NCBI GenBank assembly: GCA_035555315.1
Contig: DATMGU010000110.1
Location: forward strand, 1-64,000
Source of the DNA: DATMGU01 sp035555315
GTDB taxonomy: Bacteria > Pseudomonadota > Alphaproteobacteria > ATCC43930 > CGMCC-115725
Direction: 5' to 3'
DNA length: 64,000 bases
Shown here: in pieces, positions 26,889 to 33,720 of the stretch
Numbering within the stretch: the first letter of the stretch is position 1
Layout of the letters: each line of letters opens with the position of its first letter
Translations under genes and position numbers: made by a program
Notes under the pieces: generated by a model
Databases searched by the model: none
The model's input: the letters and a program-made list of their open reading frames with translations, nothing else
Told to the model about the DNA's origin: nothing

Positions 26889-27719
26889 ATGTCTCTCTAC
26901 CGTGGGATGGATCGAGCAGCCCTCGATGCCGCCTACAACAATGGCAGGGCGGTCGCCACCAGCCCGCTGATCCTCGGCGACTGGCGCGCCCGAAGCGCCG
27001 CTTTCCGGGCCGCCCGGCCACAGCATCTGGACCTGCGCTACGGTCCAGCGGAGCGCAACCGGCTCGATTTCTTTTCGGCGGGAGCGGCCGACGCCGCAAC
27101 ACTCGTCTTCATCCATGGCGGCTACTGGCAGCGCAACGCCAAGGAGGATTTCGCCTTTCTCGCGGCGGGGCCCCTAGCCCATGGCATCAACGTCGCCCTG
27201 CCGGGCTACACTTTGGCACCGACGGCGCGCCTGGACGACATCGTGGGCGAGATCCGTGCCAGCCTCGCCACGATCGCGGATCCGCTGACCAGGCTCGGGA
27301 CGAACCCGGCCCGGATCTATGTCGCCGGCTGGTCGGCCGGTGGTCATCTCGCCGCCTCGATGATGACCGAGCCCGCCGTCGCCGGCGGTCTCGCGATCAG
27401 CGGCATCTTCGACCTCGAGCCGATCCGCCTCTGCTATCTCAACGATAAGCTGGCGCTCGATGAGGCCGAGGCGCGGCGCAACAGCCCCCTCCTACAATTG
27501 CCCGAACGGGCGCCGCGCCTGCTGATCGCGGTAGGCGGCGGCGAGTTGCCGGAGCTGCGCCGGCAATCGAGCGAATACGCCTCAGCCTGGGCGGAGGCGG
27601 GGCTGGACGTCGGTTTCGTCGAGCTGGGCAACCACAATCATTTCACCATCCTGGAGGAGTTGGCGGCACCCGATGGCAAGCTGACCAACCTGGTGTGCGA
27701 CCTGGTCGCGGGCCGTTGA
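26889..27719 (+). CDS. Alpha/beta-hydrolase, arylformamidase (KynB/Bna7)-like
   Basis: A 276-residue alpha/beta-hydrolase. FIHGGYWQ (about 72-79) is the HGGxW oxyanion motif typical of arylformamidases and related esterases, the nucleophile is in AGWSAGGH (about 148-155), and the catalytic His is in NHNHFTIL. The ATG at 26889 follows GGGAGGGG. It is the last gene of the importer/hydroxylase operon, so it probably cleaves an N-formyl, amide or ester bond in a product made from the hydroxylated substrate. True kynurenine formamidase activity is not supported by neighbouring tryptophan genes. Confidence 0.8.
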   Translation: MSLYRGMDRAALDAAYNNGRAVATSPLILGDWRARSAAFRAARPQHLDLRYGPAERNRLDFFSAGAADAATLVFIHGGYWQRNAKEDFAFLAAGPLAHGINVALPGYTLAPTARLDDIVGEIRASLATIADPLTRLGTNPARIYVAGWSAGGHLAASMMTEPAVAGGLAISGIFDLEPIRLCYLNDKLALDEAEARRNSPLLQLPERAPRLLIAVGGGELPELRRQSSEYASAWAEAGLDVGFVELGNHNHFTILEELAAPDGKLTNLVCDLVAGR

Positions 27720-27834
27720 TCCTGAAACCAGCCGTGAATTAGCACCGGCTTAATCTTTCCGGCCCATCCTGCCCCACGATATTCGGCGTGCGATTTGTCC
27801 ATCGCCTGAACGCGTACACAAGGCATCAAAAAGC

Positions 27835-27848
27835 CTGCCGCGAGGCAG
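27835..27848 (+). other. Small GNRA-like stem-loop in the chemoreceptor leader
   Basis: CTGCC (27835-27839) and GGCAG (27844-27848) can close a GCGA tetraloop about 25 bases upstream of the start codon. The short stem could affect translation but may be chance. Confidence 0.25.
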
Positions 27849-27859
27849 AAACTTGGATC

Positions 27860-27869
27860 GGGGGGGGGG
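27860..27869 (+). promoter_or_regulatory. G10 homopolymer at the chemoreceptor ribosome-binding site
   Basis: Ten consecutive G residues end 4 bases before the ATG at 27874, where the Shine-Dalgarno sequence should be. An in-frame TTG at 27853 lies before the tract, so a change in tract length could alter both ribosome binding and any TTG-initiated frame. Confidence 0.4.
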
Positions 27870-27873
27870 TGAA

Positions 27874-29973
27874 ATGGCTGGTCTTTCGAAACTGTCGATT
27901 CGCAGCATGCTGGGGCTGGTCATCACCGGGCTCGCCATCCTGCCCGTCATCTTGAGCGTCGGCATGCTCATGGATGCGGTCAGGCTGGACCGCGCCGCCG
28001 AGAAGGTCGCGACGCTGGTGCCGATCAGCCAGAGCTTGTTCAAGACCTTGCAGGCAACCCGGCTCGAACGCGGCGACACCCTGACCACCTTAAAAGGCGA
28101 GGCGCCGATCGATCCAACCGTGAGCGCCAATGTCCTAGCCAACCGCCGGGGTTCGGAGGAGGAGTATGCAGCCAGCCTCAAGAGGCTCGCCGGCGTCGAT
28201 GTACCGGGGCTACCCGCGATGGTCACGCGTCTGAAGTCGATTCACGACGCGGTAGAGGTGCTCCGGCCGAAGGTCGACGCCGCGTTCCGGCAGACGAGAG
28301 CGGCTCGCGACCCACAACTTGCCGCGGATTGGCCGGCGGTAACCCTGTCCTATCTCGACGCGATCGAGGCGACGAGCGACCTGATGGAAGCGTCCTTTAA
28401 GCTGGTGGATCCGATGATTGACCAGTTCCTGGCGGTAAAACGCGCGGCTTGGATCGCCCGGAACGCCAGTGGCTCGATGATCCTGCGCACGATGTCTTCC
28501 CTGGCCTCGGGACAGACATGGAACCCGGCCGAGACGCTCGCCTACACGGAAGATCGCAGTCGGCTCGCAGCCGTCTGGACGGTCGTGGCCGAAGCGTCGA
28601 CGCGGGCCGACATGCCGAAATCGTTGATCGGGGCGATCGAGAAGACGAACGCCTATTTCAGCGGCCCGGCCGCCGACCAGAGGATCGCCATCACACAGAA
28701 ACTGGCCAGCGGCCAAAAGCCCGAAATCACGACAAAGGATCTCCTGGGTGGGCAACTTCCCTCGATCCTTGCCCTGAGTGATGTCGCGACGGTCGCCCTG
28801 AACGAGATGGTCGCGCATGCCGATCGCCAAAGGCACGATGCCACGCGCGGGCTGATCCTCGATGGGTCGACTCTGCTGGCGGCACTCGTGTTCACCGCCG
28901 CGGGTTTCGTTATGGTGCACCGCCGCGTGAGCAAACCGATCCGGACGATCACCGTCGCCATGCGCCGCCTGGCCGACCATGACCTGACCACGGAACTCCA
29001 TGACGCGGACCGGAGTGACGAGATCGGCGAGATGTCGCGCGCCGTCCTGGTCTTCAAAGACAACATGATCGAGAACGACCGCCTCGCCGCCCAGCAACAG
29101 GCCGAGCAGCTCAAGAGAGAGGAGCGACAGAAGGCGATCGAAGATTATATCAAGGCCTTCGACCAGTCGGTCGCCACGTCGCTCGCGGCGCTGTCCTCCG
29201 CCTCGGGCGAATTGCAGACCACGGCGCGATCGATGTCGACGACCGCCGAGGCGACAAGTCGGCAGTCGAATCTGGTGGCCGCCGCTTCTGAGCGAGCCTC
29301 GGGCAACGTTCAGACCGTCGCCTCGGCCGCCGAGGAATTGTCCTCCTCGATTTCCGAGATTAGCCGGCAAATGTCGGAATCGACCCAGGTTTCCAGCCAA
29401 GCGGTCGAGCAGGCCGAGCGAACCAACGGCGAGGTCCAGGCCCTCGCGGAGGCGGCTCAGAAGATCGGCGATGTGGTGAAGCTGATCAACAACATCGCCG
29501 GGCAGACCAATCTCCTGGCGCTGAATGCGACGATCGAGGCGGCGCGTGCCGGCGAGGCGGGCAAAGGCTTCGCAGTCGTCGCCTCCGAGGTGAAAAGCCT
29601 GGCCACGCAGACCGCCAAGGCGACGGAAGACATCGCGGCCCAAGTCGCCGCCATCCAGGCGGCGACCGGCGGCGCCGTCGAGGCGATCCGGAGCATCGGT
29701 CAAACCATCGGGCGGGTCAGCGAGATCGCCACCGGCGTCGCCGCGGCCGTCGAGCAGCAAGGCGCCGCGACGCAGGAGATCGCGCGCAACGTGCTGCAGG
29801 CGTCGACCGGGACATCGGAAGTCTCCGCCAATATCGCCGGCGTCAGCCAGGCGGCGAGCGAGACAGGTGCCTCGTCCACAGAGGTTCTCAACGCCGCCGC
29901 CGAGCTGGTTAGGATCTCCGATGCCCTGCGCAACGAGGTCGACGGTTTCGTCATCCGGATCCGCGCCGCGTAA
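27874..29973 (+). CDS. Methyl-accepting chemotaxis protein
   Basis: A 699-residue membrane chemoreceptor: TM1 at about 9-32, a long helical periplasmic sensor (about 35-325) with a NIT-like start (KTLQATRLERGDTL), TM2 at about 328-350, HAMP at about 352-405 (RRVSKPIRTI...DEIGEMSRA), and the cytoplasmic signalling domain with the hairpin tip GEAGKGFAVVASEVKSLA near 563-580. The ATG at 27874 is chosen over the upstream TTG. It is transcribed alone. Its position next to catabolic operons suggests it may sense one of their substrates, but no ligand can be assigned. Confidence 0.93.
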   Translation: MAGLSKLSIRSMLGLVITGLAILPVILSVGMLMDAVRLDRAAEKVATLVPISQSLFKTLQATRLERGDTLTTLKGEAPIDPTVSANVLANRRGSEEEYAASLKRLAGVDVPGLPAMVTRLKSIHDAVEVLRPKVDAAFRQTRAARDPQLAADWPAVTLSYLDAIEATSDLMEASFKLVDPMIDQFLAVKRAAWIARNASGSMILRTMSSLASGQTWNPAETLAYTEDRSRLAAVWTVVAEASTRADMPKSLIGAIEKTNAYFSGPAADQRIAITQKLASGQKPEITTKDLLGGQLPSILALSDVATVALNEMVAHADRQRHDATRGLILDGSTLLAALVFTAAGFVMVHRRVSKPIRTITVAMRRLADHDLTTELHDADRSDEIGEMSRAVLVFKDNMIENDRLAAQQQAEQLKREERQKAIEDYIKAFDQSVATSLAALSSASGELQTTARSMSTTAEATSRQSNLVAAASERASGNVQTVASAAEELSSSISEISRQMSESTQVSSQAVEQAERTNGEVQALAEAAQKIGDVVKLINNIAGQTNLLALNATIEAARAGEAGKGFAVVASEVKSLATQTAKATEDIAAQVAAIQAATGGAVEAIRSIGQTIGRVSEIATGVAAAVEQQGAATQEIARNVLQASTGTSEVSANIAGVSQAASETGASSTEVLNAAAELVRISDALRNEVDGFVIRIRAA

Positions 29974-30026
29974 CGAGACATCGGCCGCGCAGGTTCGCCT
30001 CCCCACGATGCCTGTTACGGGCGATA

Positions 30027-30830
30027 TCAGTCGCGCGGCATCACGTCGAGCCGCACGGCGATACCCTCCAGCTCCGGACTGGGCGCCGGGTAGCGCCGCA
30101 TCACCAGCGGGTCGTGGCCCGGCACGATATGCGCGGGGGACGGCGCGGCGGCGCGCAGGCGATCGTGGCTCTCCAGCATGTCGGCGATGCTGACGCAGAT
30201 CGGAAAGGGGCGGCCCTGCTCCATATTCTCGTAGAAATGCGAGACGTCGGAGGCGAGCACCACCGGGCCGCGCGCGGTGTTCACGCGCACGAATTGCAAC
30301 CCCGCCGAATGGCCCGGCGCCGGATGCAGCGTGATGCCGGGCGCCAGTTCCACCATGCCGTTATACAGCCGCACGCGCCCGGCATAGTTCAGCCGCACGA
30401 TGCCGACGATATCCTCCACCTCGTAGGCCTGGGCGAGGTGGAGGTAGCGCATGTGCCGGCCGACGGCGAAATGCAGGTCGGGCTCCTGCAGATGGAACTC
30501 AGCCGCCGGGAAGCGGTCGAAATTGCCGACATGGTCGTAGTGCAGATGCGTCAGCACCACATCTTTCACCGTCTCGGCCTCCACGCCCAGCAGGCGTAGC
30601 GCCGCGATCGGGCAGCGCAGCAGGGTGCGCCCGCGCCGCGCCGCGACCTCCGCGGTGAAGCCGGCATCGACGACGATCGCCCTGCCCGCGCCACGGATCA
30701 GCCACAGGAAATAATCCATCGGCATCGGGCCGTCATGCGGGTCGCCGCCGATGAAATGATCCGAACGGCGAGCCTCGCGCGTCGCATAGCGCAAGGCGAA
30801 GACCTCGTAGGCGGGAAGCGTCGTGTCCAT
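30027..30830 (-). CDS. Metallo-beta-lactamase-fold lactonase (N-acyl-homoserine-lactonase family)
   Basis: A 267-residue hydrolase with the di-zinc motif HLHYDH (about 105-110) plus further ligands in HPAPGHSAG, ASDVSHF and VPGHDP. This is the AiiA/AttM (BlcC) pattern. AttM-type enzymes open gamma-butyrolactone or homoserine lactones. Beside a carboxymuconolactone-decarboxylase-like gene, a catabolic lactone substrate is at least as likely as a quorum signal. The ATG at 30830 gives the family N-terminus; the frame extends upstream without support. Confidence 0.85.
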   Translation of the reverse strand: MDTTLPAYEVFALRYATREARRSDHFIGGDPHDGPMPMDYFLWLIRGAGRAIVVDAGFTAEVAARRGRTLLRCPIAALRLLGVEAETVKDVVLTHLHYDHVGNFDRFPAAEFHLQEPDLHFAVGRHMRYLHLAQAYEVEDIVGIVRLNYAGRVRLYNGMVELAPGITLHPAPGHSAGLQFVRVNTARGPVVLASDVSHFYENMEQGRPFPICVSIADMLESHDRLRAAAPSPAHIVPGHDPLVMRRYPAPSPELEGIAVRLDVMPRD

Positions 30831-30879
30831 GCTGTCCGTCCTCCTGCACCGTGCCGGGCTCGCCTTTATTTTGTCCGCG

Positions 30880-31281
30880 TCAGCGAGGCTTGGTGGCGGG
30901 CAACGCGCCCTCCTTGACCAGCACCTCATGCGCCGCCTTGAAGGCATCGAGGCCGGCGGGGATGCCGCAATAGGCGGTCGCATGCAGCAGCACGGACTTG
31001 ATCTCCTCGACCGTCACGCCGTTGTTCAGCGCGCCCTTCACATGCAGCTTGATCTCGGGTGAGCGGTTCAGGGCTGTCAGCATCGCCAGATTGACCAGGC
31101 TGCGGGTCTTCCGGTCGAGCGTCGGATCCCCCCAAGCCCAGCCCCAGGCCCAGCTCGTCGTGGCACGCTGAAAGGCCATCATGAAGTCGTCGGCGTTGCG
31201 GATGGAGGCGTCGACATAATCCGACCCCAGCACCTCCCGGCGGATCGGCAGGCCTTTGTTGAAAAGGGCTTCGTCGGACAT
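30880..31281 (-). CDS. Carboxymuconolactone decarboxylase-family protein
   Basis: A 133-residue all-helical protein of the PcaC-like CMD family (LVNLAMLTALNRSPEIKLHV and HATAYCGIPAG near 100-110). There is no CxxC pair, so it is not AhpD-type. PcaC decarboxylates gamma-carboxymuconolactone in protocatechuate breakdown; other members have unknown roles. The ATG at 31281 is preferred. It is the first gene of a two-gene minus-strand unit with the lactonase, divergent from gntR. Confidence 0.85.
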   Translation of the reverse strand: MSDEALFNKGLPIRREVLGSDYVDASIRNADDFMMAFQRATTSWAWGWAWGDPTLDRKTRSLVNLAMLTALNRSPEIKLHVKGALNNGVTVEEIKSVLLHATAYCGIPAGLDAFKAAHEVLVKEGALPATKPR

Positions 31282-31330
31282 CGCTCGCTCCCGATCCGTT
31301 TCACGTCGCCACACCCTATCCTGAGCCATA

Positions 31331-31351
31331 ATTGTACGTCAATATTACAAT
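31331..31351. promoter_or_regulatory. GntR operator candidate ATTGTA-N9-TACAAT
   Basis: ATTGTA (31331-31336) and TACAAT (31346-31351) form an inverted repeat in the AT-rich gap between the divergent CMD-family and gntR genes. The TGTA half-sites fit FCD-type GntR regulators. The position suits control of both directions. Confidence 0.5.
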
Positions 31352-31406
31352 ATTTCCTTGTCGCTTCGGATCAATGAAGGATATGTTTCACACATAATTC
31401 GGGGAA

Positions 31407-32198
31407 ATGGTGAGAGCAGTGGATCTGACAAAGCGTGCCAACGTTGATGAATTGTCAGACAATAAATCGACAGAGGCGAGCCTGCCGTCCGGATCGCGCA
31501 TCGTGCCGCAATCCGTGCGCAGTCTCGTCGAGGGTCGGCTACGCAAGGCGATCATGAGCGGCGATTTTCCGGCCGGCACCCATTTGGCCGACCGCATTTT
31601 GTGCGAACAGTTCGGCGTCAGCCGCGGCATCGTCCGCGAGGCGATCCGCCTGCTGGAGGCTGAGGGGTTGGTGACGGTGGTGCCCCATCGCGGACCGTTC
31701 GTGGCCTTCCTTACCGCCGCCGAAGCCGTGCAGATCTACGAGGTGCGCGCCGCGCTGGAGGCGTTGGCGGGCCAGGGCTTCGCCGAACGTGCCTCGGACG
31801 AGGAAAGGATGGAGCTGTTCCAGGTATTCGAGCGCCTGGCCACGATGGATGCGACCGTCGGGCAGGAGGTTCTGCTGGAGAGCAAACGCGCGTTCTACGC
31901 CGTGCTGCTGCGTGGCTGCCGGAACGCCTATGCCGGCCGCATGCTCGGTCAACTGCACAACCGCAATACGCAGCTGCGCGCGACATCGATGTCCGCCCCG
32001 GGACGCCTGCCGAATACCATTCGCGAGCTGCGCCGTATCGTGGAAGCGATCCAGCAGCGCGACGGCGAGGAGGCCGCGGCGGCCTGTCGCGACCATGTGC
32101 GCGCCGCCGCCACCGTGGCGCTGCGCGCACTGCGCGAGCGCGAACGTCGTGCCGCGGCGGAGTCCGCCGATCCCGAGAGCTCTCGAAAGGCGGGTTGA
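31407..32198 (+). CDS. GntR-family transcriptional regulator (FCD domain)
   Basis: A 263-residue regulator. The winged helix spans about 35-98 (LADRILCEQFGVSRGIVREA) and the FCD effector domain about 105-240. The ATG at 31407 follows GGGGAA. It is divergent from the lactonase unit and upstream of the beta-hydroxyacid dehydrogenase and Mo enzyme, so it probably controls the whole cassette. The stop is 26 bp before the next gene. Confidence 0.9.
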   Translation: MVRAVDLTKRANVDELSDNKSTEASLPSGSRIVPQSVRSLVEGRLRKAIMSGDFPAGTHLADRILCEQFGVSRGIVREAIRLLEAEGLVTVVPHRGPFVAFLTAAEAVQIYEVRAALEALAGQGFAERASDEERMELFQVFERLATMDATVGQEVLLESKRAFYAVLLRGCRNAYAGRMLGQLHNRNTQLRATSMSAPGRLPNTIRELRRIVEAIQQRDGEEAAAACRDHVRAAATVALRALRERERRAAAESADPESSRKAG

Positions 32199-32224
32199 GG
32201 AACGCGACAAAGGGGAAGAAACGG

Positions 32225-33136
32225 ATGGCTGATCTGGAACTCGGCTTCGTGGGCCTGGGCCGAATGGGCGGCCCTATGCTGGTCCGGCTGATCGAGGCCG
32301 GGCACAGCGTGCATGTCTACGACCCGGCCGAACAAGCGATGGCGGTTGCCGAGCGGCGCGGCGCCAAGCCGGCATCGAGTGCCGCCGAAATCGGCGCGGC
32401 GGCCGATATCGTGCTGGTCAGCCTGCCGACGCCGGATGTGGTGCGGGAGGTGGTGCTCGGCGAGGGCGGCATCATCCATGGCAAGCGGGCGCGCATCGTC
32501 ATCGATCTGTCCACCACGGGCCCGCGCATGGCCGGCGCCATCGCCGCCACCCTGGCCGAGGAAGGACGGATCACCTTCGTCGATTCACCGGTCAGCGGCG
32601 GTGTCGCGGGCGCCGAAAAGGGGACGCTGGCGCTGATGGTATCGTGCCCGAAACCGATCTATGCCGAAATCGAGCCGCTGCTGAGGCATCTCGGCACGCT
32701 GTTCTTCGTGGGCGAGAAGCCGGGTCTGGGACAGACCCTGAAGCTGGTCAACAATCTGCTGGCCGCCACCGCCCTCGCCGTATCCTCGGAAGGGATGGTA
32801 ATGGGCGTCAAGGCCGGACTCGATCCGCAAACCATGATCGATGTGATCAACGTCAGCAGCGGGCGCAACAGCGCCATCCAGGACAAGTTTCCCCGCTCGA
32901 TCCTGCCGCGCACCTTCGACTACGGGTTCACCACCGGCTTGTCCTACAAGGACGTGCGGCTCTGCGTCGACGAGGCGGAGGCGCTGGGCATTCCGATGGT
33001 GGTCGGCGGCGCGGTGCGGCAGTTCCTGGCCATGACCAACGCCGCCTACGGCCCTGGATCGGACTTCACCCAGATGGTGCAACTGGTCGAGCAATGGGCC
33101 GGCGTGGAAGTGGACGGGCGCCACCCCAAGCCCTGA
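32225..33136 (+). CDS. NAD(P)-dependent beta-hydroxyacid dehydrogenase
   Basis: A 303-residue member of the 3-hydroxyisobutyrate dehydrogenase family: the NAD-binding GLGRMGGPM at the N-terminus, the substrate-binding DSPVSGGVAGAEKGT (about 118-132), and the catalytic Lys in GQTLKLVNN (about 170). It oxidises or reduces a beta-hydroxyacid such as tartronate semialdehyde or hydroxyisobutyrate; the exact substrate cannot be assigned. The ATG at 32225 follows GGGGAAGAAA. It belongs to the gntR-led unit. Confidence 0.9.
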   Translation: MADLELGFVGLGRMGGPMLVRLIEAGHSVHVYDPAEQAMAVAERRGAKPASSAAEIGAAADIVLVSLPTPDVVREVVLGEGGIIHGKRARIVIDLSTTGPRMAGAIAATLAEEGRITFVDSPVSGGVAGAEKGTLALMVSCPKPIYAEIEPLLRHLGTLFFVGEKPGLGQTLKLVNNLLAATALAVSSEGMVMGVKAGLDPQTMIDVINVSSGRNSAIQDKFPRSILPRTFDYGFTTGLSYKDVRLCVDEAEALGIPMVVGGAVRQFLAMTNAAYGPGSDFTQMVQLVEQWAGVEVDGRHPKP

Positions 33137-33252
33137 CGGTCGGTTGGGCGCCTCCCCCAGAAAATCCGATCACGCATCGATGTCTTATGAGACTATCGCC
33201 GGGCGGAAGGAGGCAGGTCCTGCTTTGGCCAAATCAACGACGGGAGGGGCTC

Positions 33253-33717
33253 ATGGCTCCATACACCTTGCTTGTGAACGGCGGCACCCGGACGATCGAG
33301 GCCGACGACCCGGCGAAGCCTTTGCTCTATGTCCTGCGCGGGGATCTGGGACTGACGGCCGCGAAGTTCGGCTGCGGCCTGGGTCAATGCGGCGCCTGCA
33401 CGGTTCTGGTGGACGGCGCCGCGCTGCGGTCCTGCCAATTGGCGGTCTCCGATGCCGTCGGCAAGACGATCACGACTCTGGAAGGCCTGGCGCCGCCGGA
33501 GCATCCCCACCCGGTGCAAGCCGCCTTCATCGCCGAGGCGGCGGCCCAATGCGGCTATTGCACCAACGGGATGGTGCTGACCGCGAAGGCGCTGCTCGAC
33601 CAGAACCCTCATCCGACCCGGGCGGAAATCACCGACGGGCTCGCCGATAACCTCTGCCGGTGCGGCACCCACACGCGGATCGTCCGCGCAGTGTTGCGCG
33701 CCGCCGGGCAGGGTTGA
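33253..33717 (+). CDS. [2Fe-2S] small subunit of an IorA/nicotinate-type Mo enzyme
   Basis: A 154-residue iron-sulfur subunit with GCGLGQCGAC, QCGYC and NLCRCGTHTRI. The RCGTHxRI ending is typical of IorA/NicA-type two-subunit enzymes, unlike the CTGY ending of the CoxS protein at 23077. There is no export signal of its own. The ATG at 33253 follows GGGAGGGG. It precedes its large subunit by 3 bp. Confidence 0.92.
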   Translation: MAPYTLLVNGGTRTIEADDPAKPLLYVLRGDLGLTAAKFGCGLGQCGACTVLVDGAALRSCQLAVSDAVGKTITTLEGLAPPEHPHPVQAAFIAEAAAQCGYCTNGMVLTAKALLDQNPHPTRAEITDGLADNLCRCGTHTRIVRAVLRAAGQG

Positions 33718-33720
33718 GCC

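Noticed and set aside
28210..30006. 598-codon open frame on the minus strand
   Set aside because: Antisense to the chemoreceptor, low-complexity Gly/Arg/Asp-rich translation without domains.
30027..30830. Calling the lactonase a dedicated quorum-quenching enzyme
   Set aside because: The HxHxDH pattern alone does not distinguish it from gamma-butyrolactone-type lactonases, and there are no luxI/luxR genes in the window.
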